Made by a program: the position numbers and the translations under genes. The notes under the pieces were generated by a model that ran no database searches, was not told where the DNA came from, and saw nothing but the letters and a program-made list of their open reading frames with translations. Shown here one piece after another: positions 8,137-17,581 of a stretch of 64,000 nucleotides of DNA. Source of the DNA: Arthrobacter sp. NicSoilB4 (GTDB taxonomy: Bacteria; Actinomycetota; Actinomycetes; Actinomycetales; Micrococcaceae); the NCBI RefSeq assembly GCF_019977335.1, contig NZ_AP024653.1:1240001-1304000 (forward strand), given 5' to 3'. Each line of letters starts with the position of its first letter. Within the stretch, counting starts at the first letter, position 1.

Positions 8137-8697
8137 GTGACCACGCTCGCCAACCGCCCAAATACAGCGTTGCTCGTCGTCGACATGCAGCTTGGCGTCG
8201 TCGCGGATGCTTACCGCCGCGACGACGTCATCGCGACCATTGCCGCCCTGGTGGAGAAGGCACGCGGCGCCGGCGTCGACGTCGTCTGGGTCCAGCACAG
8301 CGGCGAGGAGCTCCCGCGGGGCAGCGACGCGTGGTCGTATGTGCCGGAGCTCGTACGGCGTGAGTCGGAGCCGCTCGTGCCGAAGGAATACAGCGACGCG
8401 TTCGAGGCGACTGACTTGGAGTCCGTGCTTGCCGGTCGCGGCATCGGCCGCTTCTTCCTGGCCGGAGCGCAGACCGACGAGTGCATCCGTTCGACCCTCC
8501 ACGGCGGTATCACCCGTGGCTACGATGTCACGCTGGTCGCGGACGCCCACACCACCGAGGACCTGAGCGAATTTGGCGCGCCGCCGCCGGAGCTGGTGGT
8601 GGCGCACACCAATTTGTACTGGCAGTACCACAGGGCGCCCGGGAGGACTGCCGGAACGGTCAACGCGGCCGACGTCGACTTCGCTAGCCCTTCATGA
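8137..8697 (+). CDS. Isochorismatase-like cysteine hydrolase
   Basis: A 186-residue cysteine hydrolase of the isochorismatase/nicotinamidase superfamily. The catalytic triad is visible: Asp16 in ALLVVDMQ, Lys83 in PLVPKEYSDAF and Cys116 in AGAQTDECIRST, together with the cis-peptide region. Substrates in this family include nicotinamide, isochorismate, ureidoacrylate and N-carbamoyl compounds; none is indicated here. The start is GTG 8137 with AGGAGG 6 bases upstream. Its last 14 bases overlap the 3' end of the convergent SHOCT-domain gene. Confidence 0.87.
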   Translation: MTTLANRPNTALLVVDMQLGVVADAYRRDDVIATIAALVEKARGAGVDVVWVQHSGEELPRGSDAWSYVPELVRRESEPLVPKEYSDAFEATDLESVLAGRGIGRFFLAGAQTDECIRSTLHGGITRGYDVTLVADAHTTEDLSEFGAPPPELVVAHTNLYWQYHRAPGRTAGTVNAADVDFASPS

Positions 8698-9262
8698 TCT
8701 CCGCGCGCTGGGCCATGTAGTCCTCCATGGCGAGCTCGCCGTTGCTGTACTTCTGGTCCAGCTCGGCGAGCTTGCGCGCCCGGAAACCCTGCGGCGCCGA
8801 CGGCGGCGGGGGCGCCGAAGGGCCGGAGGCCGGGGGAGTGCTGGCCTGCGGGGCGCCGAACTGCTGGGCGTCCTGCTGCGGGATGGGCCGGGGCTGGTTG
8901 CCGGGGTAGTCCGGGCTGTCCTCATAGGGGACGGGGTGCTGGGCGGGGTACTGCTGGTTTGGGTAGGGCTGTCCGGGGTACTGCTGGTTTGCCGGCGGCA
9001 TGGGCCGCTGCGGCGCGCCGAGTTCGCCGAAGGCCCCGAAGTAGTCCCGTTGCGTCATGCCGTCGCGCGGCTGCTTGTTCTGCGGCCCCGGATAGGGGCC
9101 GGGACCGTATCCGGATTGGCCGCCGGGGAACTGCCCGAACTGGTCCGGGCCGCCGGGCATGTCCTGGTTCTGGTTCCGGCCACGCATGGACTTCTTGTAG
9201 TAGCGCATCGCCATCGGGATCAGGAATGACAAAATGATGATCCAAAAGAACAGATTGTTCAC
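8684..9262 (-). CDS. Membrane-anchored Pro/Gln-rich protein with C-terminal SHOCT domain
   Basis: A 192-residue protein in three parts: one N-terminal membrane helix (FFWIIILSFLIPMAMRYY, about residues 5-22) followed by basic residues; a low-complexity middle rich in P, G, Q and Y (for example PNQQYPAQHPVPYED); and a C-terminal SHOCT motif (about residues 160-190, KLAELDQKYSNGELAMEDY), a short helical hairpin usually found at protein ends. The start GTG 9262 has GAGAGG 9 bases upstream. Function unknown; SHOCT proteins may mediate oligomerisation. It converges on and overlaps the isochorismatase-like gene. Confidence 0.75.
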   Translation of the reverse strand: MNNLFFWIIILSFLIPMAMRYYKKSMRGRNQNQDMPGGPDQFGQFPGGQSGYGPGPYPGPQNKQPRDGMTQRDYFGAFGELGAPQRPMPPANQQYPGQPYPNQQYPAQHPVPYEDSPDYPGNQPRPIPQQDAQQFGAPQASTPPASGPSAPPPPSAPQGFRARKLAELDQKYSNGELAMEDYMAQRAEIMKG

Positions 9263-9344
9263 GGTACCGGGCCTCTCAGGAAGTGTACGTCCAGCTTAAC
9301 GTCCGTCCCGGGGCCGCGGTGCCCGGCTGCCCAGCGCGGCTTCG

Positions 9345-10454
9345 TCATCCGACCCGGATGGCCGCGAGCCCCAGGAAGCGGCCGTAGGACGCCACCGCCT
9401 GGTTGATGCCGGATTCCGTTTCGGGATCCGTCCGGGTCCGCAGCCGGATATCGAGTTCGCAGCGGCCTCCGACGAAGCGGTGCCGCCACACGCCGGCCAG
9501 CCGGCCGTCGCGCAGGACCAGATGGGCCGGTTCGCCCGCCGCCGGAGCGAAAGGCGCCTCACCGCCCAAATAGTGCCGCGACGCCGAGTAACCCATGACG
9601 TATTCGTCGTAGCACTGGATCAGATCGATCCGGGGCGGGCCACTGACGGCCACCGGGACGGCCGGCTCCGTCGCAAGATGGAAGTCGACGCCGTCGATCC
9701 GCACTGTTTCCAGCGTCCCGGGAGTGCTGTCCCGCACGAGCTGCAGCCCGGCCCGGACATCGGCCAGGGTCAGCCCGGACCAGTCCGCGCAGTCCCTGTC
9801 CGTCGCGGGGCCGCGGCTGGCGAAGTACCGCCGGACCAGTTCGGCCAGTGCGGCCGGCCTCTCCATCAGGGTTGCCGGGTCGGCGGGAACCCGCTCGTCG
9901 AAAAGGGCATAGCTCTGCTTCAACGCGCCTCCCGCGCTCCGCACCGGGATCCCGCTGACCAGCACGCCGCTGGCCTCGGCGTACATGATCCGGTAGGCGA
10001 GCCCGAGTCCCTCGGCGGCCAGGCCCGCAGTCCGCAGTGCTTCCGCGAGTTGCTCCCGACTCTGGTGGGCGCCGCCGGCCACGGCTGAGGCCAGCACCCG
10101 GTTGGTCTTCGCGCCCTCCACGGCATCGAGCCCAGTCCGGCGGTACATCCCCGCGTTGCCCTGATGAATGCGGGGCCCGGAGAGCGCCAGCAGCCAGCGC
10201 AGATCGTCCCGGTGCACAAAGTGCCACGTGGGCCTCAGAATGTGGGTGCGCAGGATGGTTCCGTCGGACACCGCCCGCTCCACTGCGGCGGCGGTGCCTC
10301 CGGGACTGCGCTGGGCGAGGGTCCAGCGGGCGTAGGCGAACTCCTGGGACTGCACCGCCAGCAGGTGCTTCAGCGCGTCCTCCGTCGTGGAGGCGTAGGG
10401 CTCGCGCAGCCGCTGATGGCGCAGCCGCAGCCGCACGACGTCGTCGGGGTCCAT
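9345..10454 (-). CDS. Winged-helix DNA-binding protein of the AlkZ/YcaQ-related family
   Basis: A 369-residue protein of the HTH_42 (winged helix DNA-binding domain) family, to which the DNA glycosylases AlkZ and YcaQ belong. Typical segments are VVRLRLRHQRLREPYAS, LLAVQSQEFAYARWTLAQR, ILRTHILRPTWHFVHRDDLRWL and the C-terminal HLVLRDGRLAGVWRHRF. In characterised relatives QxQ/QxD-like residues near the N-terminus act in excision of alkylated or cross-linked bases; the equivalent VQSQE is present here. A role in DNA repair is inferred only. A GTG one codon earlier (10457) is an alternative start. The neighbouring SGNH gene lies about 30 bp upstream on the same strand. Confidence 0.8.
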   Translation of the reverse strand: MDPDDVVRLRLRHQRLREPYASTTEDALKHLLAVQSQEFAYARWTLAQRSPGGTAAAVERAVSDGTILRTHILRPTWHFVHRDDLRWLLALSGPRIHQGNAGMYRRTGLDAVEGAKTNRVLASAVAGGAHQSREQLAEALRTAGLAAEGLGLAYRIMYAEASGVLVSGIPVRSAGGALKQSYALFDERVPADPATLMERPAALAELVRRYFASRGPATDRDCADWSGLTLADVRAGLQLVRDSTPGTLETVRIDGVDFHLATEPAVPVAVSGPPRIDLIQCYDEYVMGYSASRHYLGGEAPFAPAAGEPAHLVLRDGRLAGVWRHRFVGGRCELDIRLRTRTDPETESGINQAVASYGRFLGLAAIRVG

Positions 10455-10484
10455 CACACCAGTCCGGCCGCTGCGCTTTGGAGG

Positions 10485-11360
10485 TCAGGAACGGACGGGT
10501 TCTTCGGCCCCTGGAGGGCCTTCGCCCGAGCCGAGCGGCATGCCCGGACCGAAGACAGGCCCGGGGAGGGGACGCTTGGCCGTGACGCCGTCGCCGGAAG
10601 ACCGGTGCCGGAGCCTGCGGACCACCCACGGCACGAAGTACTCGCGGGCCCAGACCAGGTCCCCGGACCGTGCCTGCCGCCAGCTTTGTTGCGGCAGGGG
10701 TTTGGGGGAGAGCGGCTCCAGGGTGTGTTCGACGTTCAGGGAATCCAGGACCATGGCCGCGATGGTGTGGTGGCCCAGCGGCGAGAAGTGCAGGCGGTCC
10801 GCGTCCCACATCTGCGGATCGTTCAGCTGCCGCAGGGACCACATGTCCGCGATGATGGCGTCGTGGCGGGCCGCGATGGTGCGGAGGTTCTCGTTGTAGA
10901 TGGCCACCTTGCTGCGCACCCGGCCCAGCACGGTCGAACCGGTGTCGGGGCCGTTGAAGAGGACCACAGTGGCGCCGGCCAGGCTGAGGATCTGCACCAC
11001 CGAGTCCAGCTTCTCGGCCAGGGCATCGGGGTCCCCGCCGGGACGGATCAGGTCGTTCCCGCCAGCGGAAAGCGTCACAAGATCGGGCCGGAGGGACAGG
11101 CAGTGCGCCAGCTGCTGGTCAACGATCTGCTGCAGGAGCCGGCCCCGGACGGCAAGGTTGGCGTAGGCAAAACCCTCGTGGCCGCGGCTGAGCTCCTCGG
11201 CCACGCGGTCCGCCCAGCCCCGGTGGCCGCCCGGACTCGCCGGTTCGGGATCACCGATGCCTTCCGTGAAGGAATCCCCCATGGCCACATAGCGGGTCCA
11301 GGGGTGGGTAACGGCGTTGTCTGGAGAGTTCTCCATGGCTTCGGTTTCGCTCACCTTCAT
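10485..11360 (-). CDS. SGNH/GDSL-family hydrolase
   Basis: A 291-residue esterase/lipase-like protein of the SGNH superfamily. Block I is YVAMGDSFTEGIGDP (nucleophile Ser), block III is TLSAGGNDLIRPGG (oxyanion Asn), and block V is DADRLHFSPLGHH (catalytic Asp and His). No signal peptide is seen, so it acts in the cytoplasm. I use ATG 11360, which has AGGAA about 11 bases upstream; ATG 11336 is possible and longer starts would run into the divergent gene's promoter. The C-terminal 60 residues (basic, Gly/Pro-rich) extend beyond the domain. Substrate unknown. Confidence 0.87.
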   Translation of the reverse strand: MKVSETEAMENSPDNAVTHPWTRYVAMGDSFTEGIGDPEPASPGGHRGWADRVAEELSRGHEGFAYANLAVRGRLLQQIVDQQLAHCLSLRPDLVTLSAGGNDLIRPGGDPDALAEKLDSVVQILSLAGATVVLFNGPDTGSTVLGRVRSKVAIYNENLRTIAARHDAIIADMWSLRQLNDPQMWDADRLHFSPLGHHTIAAMVLDSLNVEHTLEPLSPKPLPQQSWRQARSGDLVWAREYFVPWVVRRLRHRSSGDGVTAKRPLPGPVFGPGMPLGSGEGPPGAEEPVRS

Positions 11361-11430
11361 ATCGTGCACTGTTCCTGCAAAGCTACGCCACCGTAGGTTG
11401 TTACCTTCGGGTAACTGCAAGAATGGACCC

Positions 11431-12081
11431 ATGACTTCCGCCGCTGCCTTCCCCGCCCCCGTTGTCCTCTGGTCCAAGCCAGCGGAGGAGCGTGCCGGCA
11501 AGCCGCTCCTGGTCCTGCTGCACGGCTACGGTGCCAACGAAGAGGACCTCCTGAGCCTGGCGGACCTGCTGCCGCAGGAATTCGTGGTGGCCTCGGTGCG
11601 GGCTCCGATGGTGTCCGGCGCCGGCTACACCTGGTTCCCGCTGACCGCGTCGATCGATTACTCCCTGGAGGCGGTCAAGGATGCCGCCTCGTACGTGGAG
11701 GACTGGCTGGACTCCGTGCGGCCGGACCACCCGTCCGTGACGCTGCTGGGCTTTTCGATGGGCATGGCGCTCGCCACCACCCTGCTGCGGCGGCGGCCCG
11801 CGGACTACGCCGCCGTCGTCGGGCTGTCGGGGTTTGCGGTCGACGCCGGCGGGGACCCCAGCTTCCGCGACGCCGAACTGGACGGGACGGTGCCGGTGTT
11901 CTGGGGCCGTGACCAGCAGGATCCGGTGATCACGCCGGACAAGATCGAGTTCACCATGGGCTGGGTGCGCAAGCACGTGAAGCTCACCAAGGTGCTCTAC
12001 ACCGGGATGTGGCACGGCATCAACCAGCAGGAAATCGGGCACGTCTCCGAGTTCCTCACCCACGGAGTGCTGGCCAAGTAG
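11431..12081 (+). CDS. Alpha/beta hydrolase, phospholipase/carboxylesterase type
   Basis: A 216-residue esterase of the carboxylesterase type 2 family. Features are LLVLLHGYGANEEDLLSLAD (oxyanion loop), nucleophile elbow LLGFSMGMALA, an acidic loop WGRDQQDPVITPDKI and the catalytic His in TGMWHGINQQEI. ATG 11431 fits the family start. It is divergent from the SGNH hydrolase with a 70-bp shared promoter region. The natural substrate is not evident; family members act on short acyl esters. Confidence 0.87.
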   Translation: MTSAAAFPAPVVLWSKPAEERAGKPLLVLLHGYGANEEDLLSLADLLPQEFVVASVRAPMVSGAGYTWFPLTASIDYSLEAVKDAASYVEDWLDSVRPDHPSVTLLGFSMGMALATTLLRRRPADYAAVVGLSGFAVDAGGDPSFRDAELDGTVPVFWGRDQQDPVITPDKIEFTMGWVRKHVKLTKVLYTGMWHGINQQEIGHVSEFLTHGVLAK

Positions 12082-12137
12082 CCCCCCGACGCCGGGCGGC
12101 CCCCGCCCGGCGTCCCGTGTCCGCTTCCCCGCGGGGG

Positions 12138-12374
12138 CTAGGCCCCGGCGGGGGTGCTGATCCGCACGGTGCGGCCGTTCACGGTGACGGTGTCGCCGTG
12201 GTGGAGCTGGCGGCCCCGGCGTTCGTCGATCTCACCGTTGACCTTGACGAGCCCGGCCTTGATCAGCTCTGCCGCCTCCACCCCGTCCTCGACCAGGCTC
12301 GCCAGCTTCAGCAGCTGACCGAGCCGGATCATGTCGTCGCGGATGGGGATCTCTTCGATTTCCGGGTTGCTCAT
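12138..12374 (-). CDS. S4-domain RNA-binding protein (YbcJ-like)
   Basis: A 78-residue protein consisting of a single S4 RNA-binding fold: IRLGQLLKLASLVEDGVEAAELIKAGLVKVNGE, then RRGRQLHHGDTVTVNGRTVRI. Stand-alone S4 proteins of this size bind structured RNA, probably on the ribosome. It is divergent from the DUF606 permease, whose start lies 34 bp away. Confidence 0.87.
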   Translation of the reverse strand: MSNPEIEEIPIRDDMIRLGQLLKLASLVEDGVEAAELIKAGLVKVNGEIDERRGRQLHHGDTVTVNGRTVRISTPAGA

Positions 12375-12407
12375 ACAAGCAATGATGCCTGACGTAAGGT
12401 GACAGCA

Positions 12408-13376
12408 ATGACCCACACTCCCCGGCTTCCCTTCCTCGCAGGGCTGCCCCTCGCGGTGGCGGCGGGGCTGCTCATGCCTGTCCAGGGCAGGATCAACGGC
12501 GCCCTCGGGGCGGCGCTCGCGGACGGGATCGCCGCCGCCGTCGTGAGTTTCACCACGGGGCTGGCACTGATGACCGTGATTTCGCTCGCGCTGCCGAAAG
12601 GGCGGGCAGGGCTGGCCCGGATCCTGCCGGCCGTACGGGAACGCAAATTCCCGCCCTACTATGTCCTGGCCGGCTGCATCGGCGGGTTCTTCGTGTTCGC
12701 GCAGTCCTTCACAGTGGGCCTGCTGGGCGTCGCACTGTTCACAGTCGCCACGGTGACCGGGCAGACCCTGAGCGGGCTCCTCGTGGACCGGATGGGGATC
12801 GGCCCGGCCGGCAAGAGGTCCATCACCGGGATCCGGGTGATCGGCAGCATCCTGACCGTCGCAGCGGTCGCCTGGGCCGTTTCGCCCCGCTTCTCCGGCA
12901 CGGGTCCCGGCCCGGGGGAGCTGCTGGTCCCGGTGCTGCTTCCCGTGCTGGCAGGCTTCCTCATGAGCTTCCAGCAGGCCATGAACGGCACCGCCGCCAT
13001 GCACTACGGCACCCCCATTGCCGCGACCCTGATGAATTTCATCGCCGGGTCGGTCATGCTGTGGGCGGCCTGGCTGGTCAAGACCGCCGTCACCGGACCG
13101 GGCAACGCGCTGCCGGGGGAGTGGTGGTACTACCTTGGCGGGCCGCTGGGCTGCATCTTTATCGGCGTCGGAGCCCTGCTGGTCCGCAGCCTGGGCGTGC
13201 TGGTGACGGGACTCGGCATGATCGCGGGGCAGCTGCTGGGCTCCCTGGGACTGGACCTGGTCTTCCCGGCGCCCGGCACCGTGGTGGCGCTGCCCACGGT
13301 GCTCGGGACCCTGCTGACCCTCGCCGCAATCGTGCTTGCAAGCCTGCCGTGGCCCAGGGGCGCCCTGAAGCGGTGA
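12408..13376 (+). CDS. DUF606 (YdcZ-like) DMT-superfamily membrane protein
   Basis: A 322-residue integral membrane protein with about ten helices arranged as two repeats of the DUF606 unit. Each repeat shows the glycine-rich pattern of the drug/metabolite transporter superfamily, for example LLMPVQGRINGALGAALADG and PVLAGFLMSFQQAMNGTAAM. The first repeat covers roughly residues 1-145, the second 165-322. ATG 12408 follows TAAGG by 8 bases; GTG 12399 is an alternative. Substrate unknown. Confidence 0.82.
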   Translation: MTHTPRLPFLAGLPLAVAAGLLMPVQGRINGALGAALADGIAAAVVSFTTGLALMTVISLALPKGRAGLARILPAVRERKFPPYYVLAGCIGGFFVFAQSFTVGLLGVALFTVATVTGQTLSGLLVDRMGIGPAGKRSITGIRVIGSILTVAAVAWAVSPRFSGTGPGPGELLVPVLLPVLAGFLMSFQQAMNGTAAMHYGTPIAATLMNFIAGSVMLWAAWLVKTAVTGPGNALPGEWWYYLGGPLGCIFIGVGALLVRSLGVLVTGLGMIAGQLLGSLGLDLVFPAPGTVVALPTVLGTLLTLAAIVLASLPWPRGALKR

Positions 13377-13590
13377 CGCGGAGGCGGCACCCGGAGCCGG
13401 CAGGCCGGTAGGCTAGGAGGCGCAGCTTCCTGCACCGCCATCATTCAGCCCGTCAACACAGGCGCGTGGTTGTTGTGTGCAGTTCTGTACATAAGTTTTG
13501 TGTTTGTAGTGCCCCGTCCGGCAACCAGCCGGGATTCCGGGGCTGAGACCGCGGACCGCACCCAGCGGCCCTGTAGAAAGTGGAGTTCCC

Positions 13591-14976
13591 ATGGCAGCAA
13601 AAACCGTCCTCGACCAGATCATTTCCCTCGCCAAGCGCCGGGGTTTCGTATTCCAGGCCGGTGAGATCTATGGAGGCTCGCGGTCTGCCTGGGACTACGG
13701 GCCCCTCGGCGCCGAGCTCAAGGAAAACATCAAGCGCCAGTGGTGGCAGTCCGTGGTCCGCGGCCGCGAAGACGTGGTCGGCCTGGACTCCTCGGTCATC
13801 CTGCCCCGCCAGGTCTGGGAGGCGTCCGGCCACGTCGACGTGTTCTCCGACCCGTTGGTGGAGTGCCTCTCCTGCCACAAGCGCTACCGCGCCGACCACC
13901 TCGAAGAAGAATACGAGGAGAAGAAGGGCCGCCCGGCCGAGAACGGCCTCAAGGACATCGCCTGCGCCAACTGCGGCACCCGCGGCGAATGGACCGAACC
14001 CCAGGAATTCTCCGGGCTGCTCAAGACCTACCTTGGCCCGGTGGCCAGCGAAGAGGGCCTGCACTACCTGCGCCCCGAAACGGCGCAGGGCATCTTCGTC
14101 AACTTTTCCAACGTCCTCACCACCTCCCGCAAGAAGCCCCCGTTCGGCATCGGCCAGATCGGCAAGTCCTTCCGCAACGAGATCACCCCGGGCAACTTCA
14201 TTTTCCGCACCCGCGAGTTCGAGCAGATGGAGATGGAATTCTTCGTCGAGCCCGGCACCGACGAGCAGTGGCACCAGTACTGGATGAAAGAGCGCATGTC
14301 CTGGTACACGTCCCTCGGCATCAGGGAAGACAACCTGCGCTTCTTCGAGCACCCGCTGGAAAAGCTCAGCCACTACTCCAAGGGCACCACGGACATCGAA
14401 TACCGCTTCGGGTTCCACGGCTCCGAGTGGGGCGAGCTCGAGGGCATCGCCAACCGCACGGACTTCGACCTGTCCACGCACGCCAAGGCCTCCGGCCAGG
14501 ACCTGAGCTACTTCAACCAGGCCACCAACGAGCGCTACACGCCGTACGTGATTGAACCCGCGGCCGGCCTCACCCGTTCCTTCATGGCCTTCATGATCGA
14601 CGCGTACACCGAGGACGAGGCACCCAACGCCAAGGGCGGCGTCGACATCCGCACCGTGCTCAAGCTCGATCCGCGCCTGGCCCCGGTGAAGGCGGCCGTG
14701 CTGCCGCTGAGCCGCAACGAGGACCTGTCCCCGAAGGCCAAGGACCTTGCCGCCCAGCTTCGCAAGAGCTGGAACATCGAGTTCGACGACGCCGGCGCGA
14801 TCGGCCGCCGCTACCGCCGCCAGGACGAAATCGGCACCCCGTTCTGCATCACCGTGGACTTCGAGACCCTCGACGACCAGGCCGTCACCATCCGCGAACG
14901 CGACACCATGAGCCAGGAACGCGTCTCCCTGGACAAGGTGGAGGGCTACCTGGCCGCACGGCTGATCGGCGCCTGA
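13591..14976 (+). CDS. glyS: Glycyl-tRNA synthetase (dimeric, alpha2 type)
   Basis: A 461-residue class II aminoacyl-tRNA synthetase that charges tRNA-Gly. N-terminal marks are [20 protein letters not shown]; a CxxC...CxxC insertion ([19 protein letters not shown]) probably binds zinc; motif 2 lies in [19 protein letters not shown] with [11 protein letters not shown]; motif 3 region in GLTRSFMAF. The C-terminal anticodon domain carries [19 protein letters not shown]. Length is normal for the dimeric enzyme. A 215-bp upstream region holds its promoter but no T-box consensus. The GNAT gene starts 2 bases after its stop, so the two are probably cotranscribed. Confidence 0.96.
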   Translation: MAAKTVLDQIISLAKRRGFVFQAGEIYGGSRSAWDYGPLGAELKENIKRQWWQSVVRGREDVVGLDSSVILPRQVWEASGHVDVFSDPLVECLSCHKRYRADHLEEEYEEKKGRPAENGLKDIACANCGTRGEWTEPQEFSGLLKTYLGPVASEEGLHYLRPETAQGIFVNFSNVLTTSRKKPPFGIGQIGKSFRNEITPGNFIFRTREFEQMEMEFFVEPGTDEQWHQYWMKERMSWYTSLGIREDNLRFFEHPLEKLSHYSKGTTDIEYRFGFHGSEWGELEGIANRTDFDLSTHAKASGQDLSYFNQATNERYTPYVIEPAAGLTRSFMAFMIDAYTEDEAPNAKGGVDIRTVLKLDPRLAPVKAAVLPLSRNEDLSPKAKDLAAQLRKSWNIEFDDAGAIGRRYRRQDEIGTPFCITVDFETLDDQAVTIRERDTMSQERVSLDKVEGYLAARLIGA

Positions 14977-14978
14977 CC

Positions 14979-15986
14979 ATGGCGATCCAATACCGTGAAT
15001 GGCGCGACGGCGACGATCTCGCGCTGCTCGAAATCTGGGGCGGGCCCGAAACCGAACAGGCCCGGCAGTTCCGCGGCACCCTGGCACCCTCGGGCAACGC
15101 GCCGTGGCGGCGCTGCATCGTCGCCGAGGACGTCGTCGACGGCGTGGCCATCCCGGTCGCGGCGGCCGTGGTGCACGAGGCCTCGCTGCACCCTGAACGG
15201 CTCTGGGCCTACATCGAGGTCGACCGGCACCACCGGCGCACCGGCGTCGGCTCCACCCTGCTGACCATGCTCCGGCACGAAGCCGGCCAGTCGCCGTCGG
15301 GCGTCTCCCGGCTCCGGACCAAGGTGGAGCCGGGCACTCCCGGCGCGGCCTTCGCCGAGGCGGCGGGGCTTGCCCCGATCCAGCGTTCCCGGCTGGTCGT
15401 TGTGGAGCCGGGGGCGCTCAGGCTGCCCGTCTTCGGCGACGGTTCCGAGGCTGCCGCCGCCGAGCAGGTCGAGGACCTGGCCACCGGCTCCGTGGAGCTC
15501 AGCGACGTCGTGGGCCGCTATTACACGGCCGTGCACGGCTGGGACAGCCCGGGAGAGCTCAGCATTGCCACCGTCCAGCGGTTGTTCCTGGATGAACTCA
15601 GCGGGGCGCACGGCGCCATCGTGCTCCGGGCCCCGAAGGCCAGCGCCTTCGGCCAGGGCGTGCCGGCCAGCAGGAAGGGCCGGCTCGAGGCCTTCGTCAT
15701 CAGCTACGCCGAGTTGGCCCCCGCCGGGGACCACCCGGCAGGGGAGGGCGCGGCCGCGTCCGGTCAGCCCACGGACGTGTTCCTGGGCCACGAACCGGAA
15801 CTCGCCGCAGAGGAGGCCCAGGCCGCTGTCCGGGACCTGCTCGCGCTGATTGCGTTCCAGCACCCCGTAGTGCTGGAACTGGACGATTCGATGGAGGCGC
15901 TGCGCGCCGTTGTCGAACCCCTGCTGGAGACCGGCAAGGCCCGGCTGGCCGGCGCGGAAACCTTGATCGTCTCCGACCCGGCGTAG
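14979..15986 (+). CDS. GNAT-family N-acetyltransferase
   Basis: A 335-residue protein with an N-terminal GNAT fold: the beta4-alpha3 acetyl-CoA region reads WAYIEVDRHHRRTGVGSTLLTML (about residues 72-94), with the R/Q-x-x-G-x-G/A loop as RRTGVGS. The C-terminal half (PGELSIATVQRLFLDELSG onward) is likely a second, degenerate GNAT-like domain. It follows glyS after 2 bases. The acyl acceptor is unknown; it could modify proteins or small molecules. Confidence 0.8.
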   Translation: MAIQYREWRDGDDLALLEIWGGPETEQARQFRGTLAPSGNAPWRRCIVAEDVVDGVAIPVAAAVVHEASLHPERLWAYIEVDRHHRRTGVGSTLLTMLRHEAGQSPSGVSRLRTKVEPGTPGAAFAEAAGLAPIQRSRLVVVEPGALRLPVFGDGSEAAAAEQVEDLATGSVELSDVVGRYYTAVHGWDSPGELSIATVQRLFLDELSGAHGAIVLRAPKASAFGQGVPASRKGRLEAFVISYAELAPAGDHPAGEGAAASGQPTDVFLGHEPELAAEEAQAAVRDLLALIAFQHPVVLELDDSMEALRAVVEPLLETGKARLAGAETLIVSDPA

Positions 15987-16000
15987 GTCCCTTAACCCAC

Positions 16001-16047
16001 CTGACCCGCAGCTGTGGCCGTGATTAACGGCCACAGCTGCGGGTCAG
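16001..16047. terminator. Perfect 21-bp palindrome between convergent genes
   Basis: Arms CTGACCCGCAGCTGTGGCC... and its exact complement, 21 bp each, surround a 5-base loop. It sits between the convergent GNAT and atoE stops and probably serves as a bidirectional terminator, although there is no T run on either side. Confidence 0.7.
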
Positions 16048-16059
16048 TTGCGTTGAAGG

Positions 16060-17508
16060 CTACTTGGCCGGCGGCACCACCGGCGGAACGAAGTCGAACG
16101 TCATCCCCAGCAGCCAGACGAGCAGCAGCACCACCGGCAGGTGGAACACGAACTGCAGGAACGTGAAGCCCACCAGGTCGCGGGCCCGCAGCCTCAGCAC
16201 CGCCAGCAAGGGCAGCATAAAGAACGGGTTGATCAGGTTCGGCAGGGCCTCGGCGATGTTGTAGATCTGAACGGTCCAGCCGAGGTTCATCTGCACATCG
16301 GTGGCGGACTGCATCACATACGGCGCTTCCACGAGCCACTTGCCGCCGCCGGAAGGGACCAGCAGGCCCAGCAGGGCCGTGTAGAGCGCGATGACGACGG
16401 CGAAGCCGCCGCCGCTGCCAATTTCGGTGAAGAACTCGGCCAGGTGCGCGGAGACGGTCATGCCGCCGTGGCCGGTGGCCTTGGTCAGGATCGCGGCCAT
16501 CGCGGCGTAGAGCGGGAACTGGACCAGGATGCCGGCGGTGGCCGGCACGGCCTTGGTGACGGCCTGCAGGAAGTTCCGCGGGGTGCCGTGCAGCACCAGG
16601 CCAAGGATCAGGAAGACCAGCAGGTAGCCGTTGAGGCTGCTCACGACGGTCAGGAAGGGCTTGGTCAGGAACTGCGAGACCAGCCAGCCGAGCGTCAGGA
16701 GGCCGGCCAGGATCGGCAGGATCATGCTGTATTCGAGCCATTCGCCCGGGCGGGAGCGCGGCTCCGGTTCGCTGGGTTCGTCGTCGAGGTCGACGCCGAG
16801 GTCCGCCGCGGTGCGGATGGCGCCGCCCTGGGGTGCCGAGAAGTGCGCGATCACCGTGGTGAGCGCCATCAGGATGGCCAGGGTGAGCAGTGACTGCCAG
16901 GTGAAGATGGTGGTGCCGAAGTCCAGGATGCCGGTGATCTTCAGCAGGGCCGGCGGCAGCGAGGCCGCGGTGGCCTGAAGCTGCGCCGCGGAGGAGGACA
17001 GGCCGAGCGCCCAGACGGCGCCGAGGCCCATGAAGGCTGCGGCACCCAGGGCCCGGTAGTCCACGGTCAGGTCCTTGCGGCGGGCAATGGCCCGGGCTAG
17101 GAGGCCGCCGAAGATCAGGCTGAGGCCCCAGTTGAGGAAGGACACCGACATCGACATCAGCGCCACGAAGCTCACGGCGGTGCGGGCGGTTGCGGGAACG
17201 AGGGCCAGCCGGTTGATCAGCTTCGCCACGGGCGGGGAGGTCGCCACGACGTAGCCGGTGAGGACCACCATGGCCATCTGCAGCGTGAAGGCGGTCAGGT
17301 CCCAGAACCCGTTGCCGAAGGAATCGGCGATTGACTGGGGCGAGGCGCCTATGGCCAGGGCGGCCAGGGCGATGATGATGACGCCGGCCAGGGCGAAGAT
17401 GTAGGCATCGGGGAACCACTTCTCGGTCCACGCCGCCATCCGTTGGGCTATTCGGGCGAGACCGCGTTCTTCGCCGATTCCGCTTTTCGTCAGGACTGTG
17501 TTTGCCAC
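16060..17508 (-). CDS. atoE: Short-chain fatty acid transporter, AtoE family
   Basis: A 482-residue integral membrane protein of the AtoE/short-chain fatty acid permease family. Typical stretches are WTEKWFPDAYIFALAG, SFGNGFWDLTAFTLQMAMVV, SFLNWGLSLIFGGLLAR and SGGGKWLVEAPYVMQSA, the last a family signature. It probably imports acetoacetate, butyrate or similar acids. The start GTG 17508 has GGAGAGG about 9 bases upstream; ATG 17526 lies before that site and is less likely. It stands alone, with a palindromic terminator downstream. Confidence 0.9.
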   Translation of the reverse strand: MANTVLTKSGIGEERGLARIAQRMAAWTEKWFPDAYIFALAGVIIIALAALAIGASPQSIADSFGNGFWDLTAFTLQMAMVVLTGYVVATSPPVAKLINRLALVPATARTAVSFVALMSMSVSFLNWGLSLIFGGLLARAIARRKDLTVDYRALGAAAFMGLGAVWALGLSSSAAQLQATAASLPPALLKITGILDFGTTIFTWQSLLTLAILMALTTVIAHFSAPQGGAIRTAADLGVDLDDEPSEPEPRSRPGEWLEYSMILPILAGLLTLGWLVSQFLTKPFLTVVSSLNGYLLVFLILGLVLHGTPRNFLQAVTKAVPATAGILVQFPLYAAMAAILTKATGHGGMTVSAHLAEFFTEIGSGGGFAVVIALYTALLGLLVPSGGGKWLVEAPYVMQSATDVQMNLGWTVQIYNIAEALPNLINPFFMLPLLAVLRLRARDLVGFTFLQFVFHLPVVLLLVWLLGMTFDFVPPVVPPAK

Positions 17509-17581
17509 AGAGGAGTACCTCTCCATTGAGTGCGATTTTGTACCCGATGGAGTTTAGTCAAGACGATCGCGGTAACCGGGC

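Noticed and set aside
5502..8186. Very long minus-strand open frame (894 codons) opposite mmsB-mmsA
   Set aside because: It is the antisense shadow of two well-supported genes in a GC-rich genome, rich in Gly, Val, Asp and Arg with no recognisable domain.
13377..13590. T-box leader for glyS
   Set aside because: The T-box sequence AGGGTGGNACCGCG is absent and no specifier loop could be built; only a weak hairpin CCCCGTCCGG...CCGGGATTCCGGGG is present.
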